Shown: positions 6,871 to 16,449, numbered from the stretch's first letter. The stretch is 64,000 nt of DNA from Tissierella sp. MB52-C2 (GCF_030931715.1 NZ_CP133261.1:1798001-1862000), one strand, 5' to 3'. Notes: generated by a model not told the origin, from the sequence alone. A program made the numbers and translations.

Positions 6871-6894
6871 AACCTGCTATTTTATTAGCAGGTT
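6871..6894 (-). terminator. terminator after gpsA
   Basis: 9-bp stem AACCTGCTA/TAGCAGGTT (6871-6879 with 6886-6894), 6-base loop, followed on the minus strand by TTTTAATTAG. The stem includes part of the gpsA stop codon. Confidence 0.85.
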
Positions 6895-7921
6895 ACCATA
6901 AATTATTATTTTCTAATACTATATTTTCCATTTCATGCTTCTTATCTCTAATCATTAAATTAGAAACAGAATATTTGACATCCTTACCTTCATATAATAC
7001 ACCATAGATTTCTTCAGTAATAGGCATATCAACATTATATATCTTAGACAGATCAAAGGTAGATTTTGTAGTTTTTATACCTTCCACAACCATTCCAATC
7101 TGTTTAATAGCATCGGATGTCTTTATTCCTTGCCCTATTAATATTCCAGCTCTTCTATTTCTGCTAAGCATACTTGTGCAAGTTACTATTAAATCTCCTA
7201 TTCCTGCTAGCCCTAAAAATGTACTGCCTTGTGCCCCCATTTTCTCCCCTAGCCTTGCCATTTCAAATATACCTCTAGTCATAAGTGCTGCCTTAGTATT
7301 ATCTCCACATCCTAATCCATCTGAAATCCCTGCACCTAATGCAATTACATTCTTCAATGCTCCACCTAGTTCTACTCCAATAACATCTGGATTTGCATAT
7401 ACCCTAAATTCTGGAGTAATAAATAAATCCTGAACATATTCAGCAACTTCTTTAATTCCAGATGATGATACTACTGTCGTAGGCATATTTTTAGCTACTT
7501 CTTCTGCATGGGAAGGTCCTGAAAGTATGGCATATCTACTATTTGGCACTATTTCTTCAACAATCTGTGATATTCTAAGTAAACTTTCATTTTCAATACC
7601 CTTAGAAACATTTACTATTATCTGATCTTTTTTAATATAAGATTTGCAATTATTAAGTACTTCTCTAACTCCATGGGTACCTACAGATAATACAATAGCA
7701 TCCTTATTAAAATTAACTTCTTCCAAATCATTAGTCAACTTTAGATTAGGCGGTAATATAATATCAGGAAGATATTTATTATTTATTCTAGTTCTATTCA
7801 TATCTATTAGCTGTTCTTCATCCCTTAACCACATATGAACATCATAGCCTTTCTTGGCCAGTAAGATTGCTAAAGCAGTTCCCCAACTTCCACCACCTAA
7901 AACACCAATTCTTTCACTCAT
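6893..7921 (-). CDS. gpsA: NAD(P)-dependent glycerol-3-phosphate dehydrogenase
   Basis: 342 residues. GpsA reduces dihydroxyacetone phosphate to sn-glycerol 3-phosphate for phospholipid synthesis. Rossmann motif GVLGGGSWGTALA near residues 6-18; further signatures are LSGPSHAEEV, the catalytic-lysine region ELGGALKNVIALGAGISDGL and GLAGIGDLIVTCTS. I chose ATG 7921, since GGTAGGTG (7935-7928) lies 6 bases before it; a GTG at 7930 overlaps that ribosome site. The gene follows plsY by 13 bases. Its product is the substrate of PlsY, so the two adjacent genes make and acylate glycerol 3-phosphate. Confidence 0.97.
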   Translation of the reverse strand: MSERIGVLGGGSWGTALAILLAKKGYDVHMWLRDEEQLIDMNRTRINNKYLPDIILPPNLKLTNDLEEVNFNKDAIVLSVGTHGVREVLNNCKSYIKKDQIIVNVSKGIENESLLRISQIVEEIVPNSRYAILSGPSHAEEVAKNMPTTVVSSSGIKEVAEYVQDLFITPEFRVYANPDVIGVELGGALKNVIALGAGISDGLGCGDNTKAALMTRGIFEMARLGEKMGAQGSTFLGLAGIGDLIVTCTSMLSRNRRAGILIGQGIKTSDAIKQIGMVVEGIKTTKSTFDLSKIYNVDMPITEEIYGVLYEGKDVKYSVSNLMIRDKKHEMENIVLENNNLW

Positions 7922-7934
7922 TAAAAACACCTAC

Positions 7935-8528
7935 CTATATATTATTTCCTAATTTATTTTCTTCACCATTACATAATCTAATTATATTTGCCTTATGTCT
8001 CAGTATCAAAAGTCCTGCTAATATCCATATGGTAATAAACAAATACTTATCTACTGGATTTGAAACTAATACTGTAAATAAAGGAGCAAAAACAGCCGCA
8101 GTAATTGAACCTAAAGACACATATCTAGTAAATAGAGTTACAAGAACTATTGTCAACAAACATAGTAACCCTACTTTCCAATTAAGTACCAATAGGACTC
8201 CAAAAGATGTTGCCACTCCTTTACCGCCTTTAAATCTAAGAAATACTGGAAAATCATGTCCTAGAACAACGAAAAAACTTGCTAAGAGACCTCCATCATA
8301 TCCAAGTAGAGCTTTCCCTATTAAAACAGCTACTATACCTTTAATTATGTCTAAGGCAAAGGTTAATGCTCCCATTTTCTTCCCTAAAACCCTAAGGGCA
8401 TTAGTGGCTCCTGCATTGCCACTACCATAATTTCTTATATCAATATTCTTTGACGTTTTACCTAAAAAATATGCAGATGAAAAACATCCTATGAAATAAG
8501 GTATCAATATGGATAAAAATATTTTCAT
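7935..8528 (-). CDS. plsY: glycerol-3-phosphate acyltransferase PlsY
   Basis: 197-residue integral membrane enzyme that moves the acyl group from acyl-phosphate to glycerol 3-phosphate, giving lysophosphatidic acid. The family motifs are visible: NYGSGNAGATNALR near residue 33-46, LRFKGGKGVATSFG in the middle, and a basic stretch near the C-terminus (ILRHKANIIRLCNGEENK). About five hydrophobic segments. It starts 2 bases after the der stop codon and ends 13 bases before gpsA, so der, plsY and gpsA are one transcript. Confidence 0.96.
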   Translation of the reverse strand: MKIFLSILIPYFIGCFSSAYFLGKTSKNIDIRNYGSGNAGATNALRVLGKKMGALTFALDIIKGIVAVLIGKALLGYDGGLLASFFVVLGHDFPVFLRFKGGKGVATSFGVLLVLNWKVGLLCLLTIVLVTLFTRYVSLGSITAAVFAPLFTVLVSNPVDKYLFITIWILAGLLILRHKANIIRLCNGEENKLGNNI

Positions 8529-8530
8529 TT

Positions 8531-9847
8531 TTACTCTCCCTTTTCTCTAAATTCAAATTGTATAGGTGTTCCTACAAATCCAAAGTGATTTCTTATTTGA
8601 TTTTCTAAATATCTAACATAGGAGAAATGCATTAATTCTGCATTCCTTACAAATATTACAAACTTAGGTGGTCTTACAGATACTTGAGTTCCATAGTATA
8701 TCCTCGTCCTCTTTCCTTTATCACTAGGTGGTTGATTCATTAATACCGCCTCATTGATTATATCATTTAACACACCTGTGCTAATTCTCAAGTTATAATT
8801 ATTATTTACCACATTTATTAGCTCCAGTAATTTATCTACTCGTTGTCCCGTTAAAGCTGATATAAATATTATAGGTGCATATGCAATAAATCCTAATTCT
8901 TTTCTGATTTCCTTTTCAAATTCTAAATGTGTATTAGTATCTTTTTTAACTAAATCCCATTTATTAATAGCAATTATAATAGACTTTCCGTTATCATGGG
9001 CATAGCCTGCTATTTTAGTATCTTGTTCTGTAATTCCTTCAGTAGCATCTACAACTAATATACATATATCAGACCTGTCTACTGCAGTTAATGTCCTTAT
9101 GACAGAATACCTTTCTATATCTTCATATATACTTCTCTTTCTTCTTAGCCCTGCTGTATCAATAAATACATATCTATTTTCTTCATAATCAAAATAAGTA
9201 TCTATTGCATCTCTAGTTGTTCCTGGTATATTAGTTACAATTACCCTTTCTTCACCCAAAATATTATTAATTAAAGATGATTTACCTACATTTGGTTTAC
9301 CAATTAAAGAAACTTTTATTAAATCCTCATCATATTCTGTATCTTTGTCTTCTGGAAAGTTTTTTACTATTTCATCTAATAAATCTCCAATACCAAGTCC
9401 TTGTTCTCCCGATATAACTATAGTTTCTCCAAGACCTAGCTCATAAAACTCATATATTTCATCTGGAGTTTTCGGAGTATCGATTTTGTTACAAGCTACT
9501 ACTACTTTTTTTCCTGACTTTCTAAGCATATTTCCTATTTCTCTATCTGTAGAAGTCAGTCCAGCTAATCCATCTACTACAAATAAAATAACATCAGCAG
9601 TATCTACTGCAATCTCTGCCTGTCTTTTTATATTGGTCATTATTATTTCTTCATTTTCAGGTTCAAGTCCACCAGTATCTATTACTGTAAAATATTTTCC
9701 TAACCATTCTCCTTCTGCATATATTCTATCTCTAGTTACTCCAGGAGTATCTTCTGTTATTGCAATTCTTCTACCAACTATTTTATTAAATAAAGTTGAT
9801 TTTCCTACATTTGGCCTTCCTACTATACAAACAATAGCTCTATTCAT
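8531..9847 (-). CDS. der: ribosome biogenesis GTPase Der (EngA)
   Basis: 438 residues with two tandem GTPase domains and a C-terminal KH-like domain. Der acts in assembly of the 50S ribosomal subunit. First G domain: GRPNVGKSTLFN, DTGGLEP, NKID; second: GKPNVGKSSLINN, DTAGLRRKR, NKWDLV. The KH-like part runs from about residue 355 and ends FEFREKGE. ATG 9847 is chosen: GAGGGA lies 8-9 bases upstream, whereas TTG 9862 would overlap the preceding stop. It is 11 bases after the DUF512 gene and 2 bases before plsY. Confidence 0.96.
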   Translation of the reverse strand: MNRAIVCIVGRPNVGKSTLFNKIVGRRIAITEDTPGVTRDRIYAEGEWLGKYFTVIDTGGLEPENEEIIMTNIKRQAEIAVDTADVILFVVDGLAGLTSTDREIGNMLRKSGKKVVVACNKIDTPKTPDEIYEFYELGLGETIVISGEQGLGIGDLLDEIVKNFPEDKDTEYDEDLIKVSLIGKPNVGKSSLINNILGEERVIVTNIPGTTRDAIDTYFDYEENRYVFIDTAGLRRKRSIYEDIERYSVIRTLTAVDRSDICILVVDATEGITEQDTKIAGYAHDNGKSIIIAINKWDLVKKDTNTHLEFEKEIRKELGFIAYAPIIFISALTGQRVDKLLELINVVNNNYNLRISTGVLNDIINEAVLMNQPPSDKGKRTRIYYGTQVSVRPPKFVIFVRNAELMHFSYVRYLENQIRNHFGFVGTPIQFEFREKGE

Positions 9848-9858
9848 CTGTTCATCCC

Positions 9859-11202
9859 TCAATTCTTTATTATATCTATTAAACTCTTTCCTTCTACTTT
9901 AGAAGGAATAACAGGAATATCCAATTTTTCTGACACTTCTACAAGGGTTAAATTATCTAAGAATATTTCCTCGTCTCTTTTCAACATAGAATTTGGAATA
10001 ATAATTCCATCAATATCTTTATAATTCTTTAGCTGAGCAACTAAATCTTCACCTGTTACAAGTCCAGATACAGTTATAGTTTCTCCAAAAAATCTATTTA
10101 CTATTGGCACAACTACTATTTCCAACTCACTAAATTTCTTAATTATTTTGTCCTTAATACTTTCTATAAATTTAAATGCTAAAGTTCCTGTAGCTATTAT
10201 ATATTTCTTCTTGTTATTTATAGGTACCTTTATCTTATCAAGTTCTTTAACTATTTCATCTTCAAAGGATTTCATAAGTCCTACTCCATTTTCTAACTGA
10301 GGAAATCCTTCATATTTATCATAACTAGGTAATTCTTTATCTGTAGTTGCAAAGAATTCATCTGAAGCAAATACGAATCTGGTTCCTATTTCTTCTAAAA
10401 ACTCTGATTGCTTATTAGATACAAATTCCAACAACTCTTTAGAGTCTTCTTTAGTAAATGGTTTTACATCATAAAGTCCATCTCTATACTTAGTTATACC
10501 CACAGGCACTACTGCTATACTTTCAACAGTTGGATATAAATTCTTTAAATCAGACAATGTTCTATTTAATTCTTCTCCATCATTTACTCCTGGAACTAAA
10601 ACTATTTGACAATTCACTTCAAGATTAGCATCTTTAAATCTCTTCAGTATATCATATATCCTGCCTGCATTCTTATTATTCAGCATCTTTATTCTAAGTT
10701 CAGGATTTGTAGTATGGACACTTACATTTATGGGACTTAGTCTGTACCGTATTATTCTGTCTATTTCATCATCACTCATATTAGTTAGAGTTATAAAATT
10801 ACCTTGTAAAAATGATAGTCTTGAATCATCATCTTTAAAATATAAGGTTTGTCTCATATTTGGCGGTAATTGATCTACAAAACAAAACATACATTTATTT
10901 CTACAGGATTTAGCCTTATCTATTAAAGGATTAGTAAATATTAGACCTAAGTCCTCATCAAAATCTTTTTCAATTTCTAATTCCCATATCTCACCATCTT
11001 TTTTTTCTATGGCAACTATAAGATAATCATCCGAAACTAAATATTTATAATCAATAATATCTTTTACAGGTATATCATTAATAGTTAATAATATATCCCC
11101 TGGTTCAATTTCTAATTCTTCAGCTATACTACCCTCGGTAATTTCTTCTATAATATTCCTATCTTCCGAATAGTTATTTAATTCGTAGTTATTTGATTCC
11201 AC
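9859..11202 (-). CDS. DUF512-family radical-SAM-type protein with PDZ-like N-terminus
   Basis: 447 residues. Residues 10-70 form a PDZ-like module (ITEGSIAEELEIEPGDILLT), followed by C100-x3-C104-x2-C107 in CRNKCMFCFVD, the pattern of a radical-SAM iron-sulfur cluster, then the DUF512 region to the C-terminus (LVTGEDLVAQL, IPNSMLKRDEEIFLD). Known from anaerobic Firmicutes and cyanobacteria as a putative FeS oxidoreductase; the reaction is unknown. It commonly precedes der, as here (11 bases apart), which suggests a link to ribosome assembly or translation but does not prove it. ATG 11202 follows GAGGTG. Confidence 0.9.
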   Translation of the reverse strand: MESNNYELNNYSEDRNIIEEITEGSIAEELEIEPGDILLTINDIPVKDIIDYKYLVSDDYLIVAIEKKDGEIWELEIEKDFDEDLGLIFTNPLIDKAKSCRNKCMFCFVDQLPPNMRQTLYFKDDDSRLSFLQGNFITLTNMSDDEIDRIIRYRLSPINVSVHTTNPELRIKMLNNKNAGRIYDILKRFKDANLEVNCQIVLVPGVNDGEELNRTLSDLKNLYPTVESIAVVPVGITKYRDGLYDVKPFTKEDSKELLEFVSNKQSEFLEEIGTRFVFASDEFFATTDKELPSYDKYEGFPQLENGVGLMKSFEDEIVKELDKIKVPINNKKKYIIATGTLAFKFIESIKDKIIKKFSELEIVVVPIVNRFFGETITVSGLVTGEDLVAQLKNYKDIDGIIIPNSMLKRDEEIFLDNLTLVEVSEKLDIPVIPSKVEGKSLIDIIKN

Positions 11203-11270
11203 TTTTTACACCTCAATTATTTTTAAATCTATGCCTATTCTAATATAGTATAACAAATATGTAAAGAAAA

Positions 11271-11292
11271 GCCTACAGAATTATCTGTAGGC
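11271..11292 (-). terminator. terminator after glyA
   Basis: 9-bp stem GCCTACAGA/TCTGTAGGC (11271-11279 with 11284-11292), 4-base loop, followed on the minus strand by TTTTCTTTAC. Confidence 0.85.
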
Positions 11293-11299
11293 CTTATAA

Positions 11300-12529
11300 T
11301 TAATATAATTTATGTTTATCACATAATCTTTCTACTCTAGCTTTTATTTCATCTCTATCTTTAGTTTCATCTAGTGCTAAAGTCATTATCTCAGCAATTT
11401 CTAACATGTCTTCTTCTTTCATTCCACGAGTTGTCATTGCTGGAGTACCTATTCTTATTCCACTTGTTATAAATGGTGATTCTGGGTCAAATGGAATAGT
11501 GTTTTTATTAGTTGCTATACCAATTTCATCTAAAAGTGCTTCTGCTTTTTTTCCTGTTAAACCTTTTGTTCTAACATCTATTAAAATTAAGTGATTATCT
11601 GTACCACCAGATACTAGTCTAAATCCATTTTTCATTAGCCCTTCAGCCAATGTCTTAGCATTATTTATAGTTTGTTGTTGATAAGTTTTAAAGTCATCCT
11701 GTAATGCTTCACCAAAGGCAACTGCTTTAGCTGCAATAATATGCATTAACGGACCACCTTGTATTCCAGGGAATATTGCCTTATCAATAGCCTTAGCATA
11801 CTCTTCTTTACAAAGAATTGCCCCGCCTCTTGGACCTCTTAGAGTCTTATGAGTAGTAGTAGTTACAAAATCTGCATAAGGAACTGGATTTGGATGTAGG
11901 CCTGCGGCAACAAGTCCAGCTATATGAGCCATGTCTACCATTAAGTATGCTCCTACTTCGTCTGCAATTTCTCTAAACTTTTTGAAATCAATTTGTCTAG
12001 GATATGCACTGGCACCAGCTACAATCATTTTTGGTTTTTCTCTTAAAGCTATTTCTCTTACTTCATCATAGTCTATTACTTCAGTTTCTTTATTTACTCC
12101 ATAATCTATAAAGTTAAAATAGGTTCCTGAAATATTAACTGGGCTACCATGAGTTAGGTGACCACCTTGTGATAAATTCATACCTAATACTTTGTCTCCA
12201 GGCTTTAATACAGCAAAATATACACCTAGATTAGCATTAGATCCAGAGTGCGGCTGTACATTGGCATGATCTGCACCAAAAATTTCTTTTAATCTGTTTC
12301 TAGCAAGATCTTCAACCATGTCTACTACTTCACATCCACCATAGTATCTCTTAGCTGGATATCCTTCGGCATATTTGTTAGTCAAATAACTACCTGCTGC
12401 TTCCATTACCTGTGGAGTTACAAAATTCTCTGAAGCTATAAGCTCGATATGTTTTTTTTGTCTATTTAGTTCCATTTCAATAATATTCATTACTTCGGGA
12501 TCATATTTAGCTAAATTTGTAAAATCCAT
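11300..12529 (-). CDS. glyA: serine hydroxymethyltransferase
   Basis: 409 residues, full length. This pyridoxal-phosphate enzyme converts serine plus tetrahydrofolate to glycine plus 5,10-methylene-THF, the main entry of one-carbon units. The cofactor lysine is K228 in [14 protein letters not shown]; other signatures are [18 protein letters not shown] and [13 protein letters not shown]. It stands alone between its terminator and a divergent exporter operon for serine/threonine, so serine supply and serine export meet at one intergenic region. That region holds a long inverted repeat. Confidence 0.97.
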   Translation of the reverse strand: MDFTNLAKYDPEVMNIIEMELNRQKKHIELIASENFVTPQVMEAAGSYLTNKYAEGYPAKRYYGGCEVVDMVEDLARNRLKEIFGADHANVQPHSGSNANLGVYFAVLKPGDKVLGMNLSQGGHLTHGSPVNISGTYFNFIDYGVNKETEVIDYDEVREIALREKPKMIVAGASAYPRQIDFKKFREIADEVGAYLMVDMAHIAGLVAAGLHPNPVPYADFVTTTTHKTLRGPRGGAILCKEEYAKAIDKAIFPGIQGGPLMHIIAAKAVAFGEALQDDFKTYQQQTINNAKTLAEGLMKNGFRLVSGGTDNHLILIDVRTKGLTGKKAEALLDEIGIATNKNTIPFDPESPFITSGIRIGTPAMTTRGMKEEDMLEIAEIMTLALDETKDRDEIKARVERLCDKHKLY

Positions 12530-12558
12530 ATCCTTATATCTCTCCTTATTTTTTATTT

Positions 12559-12616
12559 TTGTAATTGATTAATTATAAAACCATATTATGTTATAATATA
12601 TATTAATCAATTACAA
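12559..12616. repeat. 15-bp inverted repeat between glyA and the thrE genes
   Basis: Arms 12559-12573 (TTGTAATTGATTAAT) and 12602-12616 are exact reverse complements, separated by 28 AT-rich bases. A second weaker pair follows (AAAATAC near 12624, GTATTTT near 12645). It could be an operator for a dimeric regulator acting on both divergent units, or a leader hairpin of glyA; it lacks a terminator U-run. No regulator gene is adjacent. Confidence 0.6.
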
Positions 12617-12693
12617 TTTGTAAAAATACAACCATTTATATTATATGTATTTTAGGTAAATTTTACAAGGATATTAATTAAAGAGGTGATAAT

Positions 12694-13467
12694 ATGGATG
12701 ACAAAGAAGAAGTTAAAAAGTTATTGCTCCTAGCAACAATGGCAGGTAGGGTAATGCTCAAGGCCGGAGCAGAGACCTATAGAGCAGAAGATACAATAGT
12801 AAGAATTTGTAAGTCAAGAAAGGATATAAAGTATGTAGATGCCTATGTAGTTCCTACTGGAATCTTCATATCTCTAGAGTATAAAGGAGAACTATTCTCC
12901 TATATAAAAAGAAATAAAACTATTTCCATAGACTTAAATAAAATTGATATGGTCAATGAGTTTTCCCGTGCTTTTGTTAATTCCAAGATGTCTATAGATG
13001 ATGGAATTAAAGAATTAAAAAAAATTAATAAGACGAATACCTATGAACCAAAAACAAAATCTCTATTTGGTTCCTTAGGGGCAGCATTATTCTGTGTTTT
13101 ATTTGGTGGTACATTTTTAGATTTTATATCAAGCTTTATTGTAAGTTTAACTGTTTTAACTTTTATAAATAAAATTTCAAAACTTGAACTTACATTCTTT
13201 ATAAATAATTTATTTGGTTCTATTTTAGCCAGTGGTCTATCCTATATTACAGTTATAATTGGTTTAGGTCAAAATCTTGATAAAGTTATAATCGGTTCTA
13301 TAATGTGCCTAGTTCCTGGTGTAGCCATCACAAATGCCATTCGTGATACTATGTCTGGAGAGTTTTTATCTGGTTTATCTAGAGGTATGGAAGCCGTATT
13401 CTCTGCTATTGCTATAGCCCTTGGAGTCGGAATCATTCTTAATTTTTATGCGAAGGGAGTTTTTTAA
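12694..13467 (+). CDS. threonine/serine exporter, ThrE N-terminal half
   Basis: 257 residues, DUF1212/ThrE_1 family (YjjP-like). The first 115 residues are the soluble part (GRVMLKAGAETYRAEDTIVR, DAYVVPTGIFISLEYKGE); residues 125-255 hold about four or five membrane helices with the signature LVPGVAITNAIRDTMSGEFL. In Corynebacterium ThrE the two halves are one protein; here, as in most Firmicutes, they are split, and the partner follows directly. ATG 12694 has AAAGAGGTGATA upstream. It probably exports threonine and serine by proton antiport and diverges from glyA. Confidence 0.93.
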   Translation: MDDKEEVKKLLLLATMAGRVMLKAGAETYRAEDTIVRICKSRKDIKYVDAYVVPTGIFISLEYKGELFSYIKRNKTISIDLNKIDMVNEFSRAFVNSKMSIDDGIKELKKINKTNTYEPKTKSLFGSLGAALFCVLFGGTFLDFISSFIVSLTVLTFINKISKLELTFFINNLFGSILASGLSYITVIIGLGQNLDKVIIGSIMCLVPGVAITNAIRDTMSGEFLSGLSRGMEAVFSAIAIALGVGIILNFYAKGVF

Positions 13468-13905
13468 TTGGTGATTATAAAACAATTAATTTTATCGTTT
13501 ATTTCAACAATTGGTTTTTCTATATTATTTAGTTCTCCTAAGAAAACTTTAGGATATAATGGTCTTACTGGTGCCATTGGTTGGACAATATATTTTATAA
13601 CTGCAAATTTTTTTCATAGTAATATTGCTGCTACCTTCCTAGGTGCTTTAACAGTTGGACTGTTAGGAGAACTATTGGCAAGGATATGTAAAAAGCCAGC
13701 AACCATATTTATTACCTCTGGAATAATTCCATTAGTTCCTGGTGCTGGCATGTATTATACTATGTTTGCAATAATAGAAAATGACTTTACTATGGCTGCC
13801 ACTAAAGGGGTAGAAACCTTTTTCGTAGCCACAGCTATAGCTGTAGGAGTAATAATTTCGTCAGCCTTCTCTAGGTCAATAAAAAGAGTAAAACTAAAAG
13901 ATTAA
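13468..13905 (+). CDS. threonine/serine exporter, ThrE C-terminal half
   Basis: 145 residues, ThrE_2 family (YjjB-like), four membrane helices, with the paralogous signature GIIPLVPGAGMYYTMFA. It begins right after the stop of the N-terminal half, at TTG 13468, 8 bases after GAAGGGAG; GTG 13471 is the alternative. The tight coupling implies equimolar synthesis of the two halves. The gene converges with the CsoR-family gene, stop codons 4 bases apart, with no terminator hairpin seen between them. Confidence 0.92.
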   Translation: MVIIKQLILSFISTIGFSILFSSPKKTLGYNGLTGAIGWTIYFITANFFHSNIAATFLGALTVGLLGELLARICKKPATIFITSGIIPLVPGAGMYYTMFAIIENDFTMAATKGVETFFVATAIAVGVIISSAFSRSIKRVKLKD

Positions 13906-13909
13906 GTTT

Positions 13910-14173
13910 TTATTTGGAGTATCTAACCATTATATCAACTAATTTATCTAAAGCTTCTTCTTCACTTACTCCCTCTAGATACCCTTTCAAGCAATCTTTC
14001 ATATAGTTTTCTAATATTAATCCACCTACACTATTTAAAGCTGCTCTAGCTGCAGCTACTTGGATTAATATATCACCACAAAACTTTTCTTCATTCACCA
14101 TTTTTTGTATGCCTTTTATTTGACCTTCAACCCTTCTTAACCTTTTGATGATAGCATCCTTATCTCCCAACAA
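13910..14173 (-). CDS. CsoR/FrmR-family metal- or thiol-sensing repressor
   Basis: 87 residues, all-helical DUF156 repressor: KDAIIKRLRRVEGQIKGIQK, then EEKFCGDILIQVAAARAALN, then ENYMKDCLKGYLEG. C32 and C61 are the two conserved cysteines. The position that holds the copper-ligand His in CsoR (four before the second Cys) is Tyr57 here, so Cu(I) binding as in CsoR is unlikely; a two-Cys sensor such as the persulfide sensor CstR is a better model. No copper ATPase or sulfur gene is adjacent. It is 14 bases downstream of the RseC-like gene and probably cotranscribed with it. Confidence 0.92.
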   Translation of the reverse strand: MLGDKDAIIKRLRRVEGQIKGIQKMVNEEKFCGDILIQVAAARAALNSVGGLILENYMKDCLKGYLEGVSEEEALDKLVDIMVRYSK

Positions 14174-14187
14174 TTACACTCCTTTAA

Positions 14188-14610
14188 TTAAATAATTCTT
14201 GTCATTTTTATAATATTTTCTTCTTTTTTTCCAACTTTTTTATCTATAAATTTAACTACTAAATAACCAAAAGCTAAAAATATTAAACCTATTAAAAAAC
14301 TTAATGGTTCATAACTAGATATAGACATATTCTTTAAGAACTTCATACCTAATGATATTCCCATAATAAGAAATACAAACGGAACCATATATATAATCAT
14401 AGTATATTTTAATATATTCTTTGTTTCTCCTTTTATCTCTACAAAATCTCCTACCTTAGCATTTATATCATTCGATAAAACAACAACATGACTAGGAACA
14501 TTACATCCACCGCCACAGCCTTTACAATTTTCTCCACAGCCTGAAATCCTTCTTACTTCTACTTCGGCTTCTCCATTTGATACTTTTCTTACTAATCCAA
14601 CCTGATCCAT
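14188..14610 (-). CDS. RseC/MucC-family membrane protein
   Basis: 140 residues. N-terminal soluble domain with a cysteine cluster (CGENCKGCGGGC, about residues 25-36), then two membrane helices (about 75-95 and 104-124) and a lysine-rich tail. This is the SoxR-reducing-system protein RseC fold; in clostridia such proteins often stand near Rnf or redox genes, but none is here. ATG 14610 is chosen because GGGAGGTG lies just before it; the ATG at 14625 would put that site inside the coding region. It may share a transcript with the CsoR-family gene. Confidence 0.88.
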   Translation of the reverse strand: MDQVGLVRKVSNGEAEVEVRRISGCGENCKGCGGGCNVPSHVVVLSNDINAKVGDFVEIKGETKNILKYTMIIYMVPFVFLIMGISLGMKFLKNMSISSYEPLSFLIGLIFLAFGYLVVKFIDKKVGKKEENIIKMTRII

Positions 14611-14670
14611 ATCTACACCTCCCATATGCTATATATTATAGCATAATAATATAGTGAAATGTTATATATT

Positions 14671-16449
14671 CTAATTCTTGGTAAGTTGAATATGAACTTC
14701 TTGTAACTGCTTTTCAGAAACATCAGTAGGTGCATTAGTCATTAAACAAGTAGCTGATTGAGTCTTAGGAAATGCTATAACATCACGAATATTTGATGTG
14801 TTTGATAAAAGCATAATAAGTCTATCAAAACCATAGGCAATACCTCCATGTGGCGGAGTTCCATATTTAAATGCCTCTAATAAGAATCCAAACTTATCCC
14901 AAGCTTCTTCTTCGGTAAATCCTAATGCACTAAACATCCTTTTTTGCAGATCAGAATTATTAATTCTAATACTTCCACCACCCATTTCATCTCCGTTAAT
15001 GACTATGTCATAAGCCTTAGCTCTTACCTTTTCAGGGTGAGATTCTAAAAGCTCTATATCTTCTTCCATTGGATGAGTAAATGGATGATGTTTAGCTACA
15101 AATCTATTTTCTTCTTCGTCAAATTCAAACAATGGAAACTCTGTAACCCAGACTAATTTCATATCATTAGGGTCAATTATATTTAACTTCCTTGCTACTT
15201 CATTTCTCAAGTTACCTAAACTATCAAATACAACTGATTTTTTATCTGCTACAAAAAGAATTAAGTCTCCTTTTTCTCCTTCCATTCTTTCCAGTATACT
15301 AGCAAATTCTTCTTCACTAAAGAATTTTGCAATAGGTGAAGTTATTCCTTCTTCTGTTATTTTAGCCCATGCCAATCCCTTTGCACCATAAGTTTTTGCA
15401 TAGTCTTCTAAGGCAGTTATATCCTTTCTTGTAAAACTATCTCCATAACCTTTTACATTAATTCCTCTTACAGCCCCATTGTTTTCAATGGCTCCACTAA
15501 ATACTTTAAAACCACAGTTTTTTACTAAATCGGAAATATCCTTTAACTCAAATCCAAATCTTAAATCTGGCTTATCAACTCCATATCTTTCCATGGCTTC
15601 TTCATATGTTATTCTCTTAATAGGAAGATCTATCTCTATACCCTTTAATTCTTTGAATAATTTATATAATAATTTTTCATTTATGGAAATAATATCTTCC
15701 ACATCTACAAAGGACATTTCAATATCTATTTGAGTAAACTCTGGTTGTCTATTAGCTCTTAAATCTTCATCTCTAAAACATTTAACTATTTGGTAATATC
15801 TATCCATTCCTGATACCATTAGAAGTTGTTTCATTAATTGTGGTGACTGAGGTAATGCATAAAATTCTCCAGGATTTACCCTGCTAGGAACTAAATAGTC
15901 TCTTGCTCCTTCAGGTGTTGGCTTTGTAAGCATAGGTGTTTCTACTTCAATAAAATTGTTTTCATCTAAGAAATCTCTTACTACCTTTGCTGTTTTGGCT
16001 CTTAGTTTTAGCTTTTCCTGCATAGATGGCTTTCTTAAATCTAAATATCTATACTTTAATCTCATGGTTTCAGATACATTATCATCATCTTTAATATATA
16101 TAGGCGTAGTTTCAGCCTCATCTAATATCTTAAGCTCATCTACTAATACTTCTACTTCCCCGGTAGGTATTTCTTTGTTAATACTTTGTCTAATTCTTAC
16201 TTTTCCTTTAACAGCCAATACGAATTCTGATCTAATTTTTTCTGCCTTATTAAATATTTCACTAGATATAGTATTATCAAATACGATTTGAGCAATTCCT
16301 GTAGTATCTCTTAAATCCATAAATATAATTGAACCTAAATTTCTTTCTCTTTGAACCCATCCCATTAATACAACTTCTTCACCGTTATGTTCCGGTCTTA
16401 ATTCTCCACACATAATGGTTCTTCTTAAATTACCCATCTTTTCTCCCAT
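14671..16449 (-). CDS. aspS: aspartyl-tRNA synthetase
   Basis: 592 residues, bacterial class IIb AspRS with the GAD insertion. Domains: OB-fold anticodon-binding 1-115, catalytic core with motif 2 (FRDEDLRANRQPEFTQIDIE), GAD domain about 290-420, motif 3 GIAYGFDRLIML near the end. ATG 16449 has GAGGAGG 7 bases upstream. A T-box leader precedes it, so uncharged tRNA-Asp raises expression. No gatCAB or Asn-specific features are close; asparagine is made by AsnA elsewhere in this window. Confidence 0.97.
   Translation of the reverse strand: MGEKMGNLRRTIMCGELRPEHNGEEVVLMGWVQRERNLGSIIFMDLRDTTGIAQIVFDNTISSEIFNKAEKIRSEFVLAVKGKVRIRQSINKEIPTGEVEVLVDELKILDEAETTPIYIKDDDNVSETMRLKYRYLDLRKPSMQEKLKLRAKTAKVVRDFLDENNFIEVETPMLTKPTPEGARDYLVPSRVNPGEFYALPQSPQLMKQLLMVSGMDRYYQIVKCFRDEDLRANRQPEFTQIDIEMSFVDVEDIISINEKLLYKLFKELKGIEIDLPIKRITYEEAMERYGVDKPDLRFGFELKDISDLVKNCGFKVFSGAIENNGAVRGINVKGYGDSFTRKDITALEDYAKTYGAKGLAWAKITEEGITSPIAKFFSEEEFASILERMEGEKGDLILFVADKKSVVFDSLGNLRNEVARKLNIIDPNDMKLVWVTEFPLFEFDEEENRFVAKHHPFTHPMEEDIELLESHPEKVRAKAYDIVINGDEMGGGSIRINNSDLQKRMFSALGFTEEEAWDKFGFLLEAFKYGTPPHGGIAYGFDRLIMLLSNTSNIRDVIAFPKTQSATCLMTNAPTDVSEKQLQEVHIQLTKN

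Noticed and set aside
7867-8430. 187-residue plus-strand frame opposite plsY
   Set aside because: Antisense shadow of plsY and gpsA, which match their families over full length.
12530-12693. Glycine riboswitch for glyA
   Set aside because: Too short and AT-rich; no recognisable glycine aptamer core, only inverted repeats.
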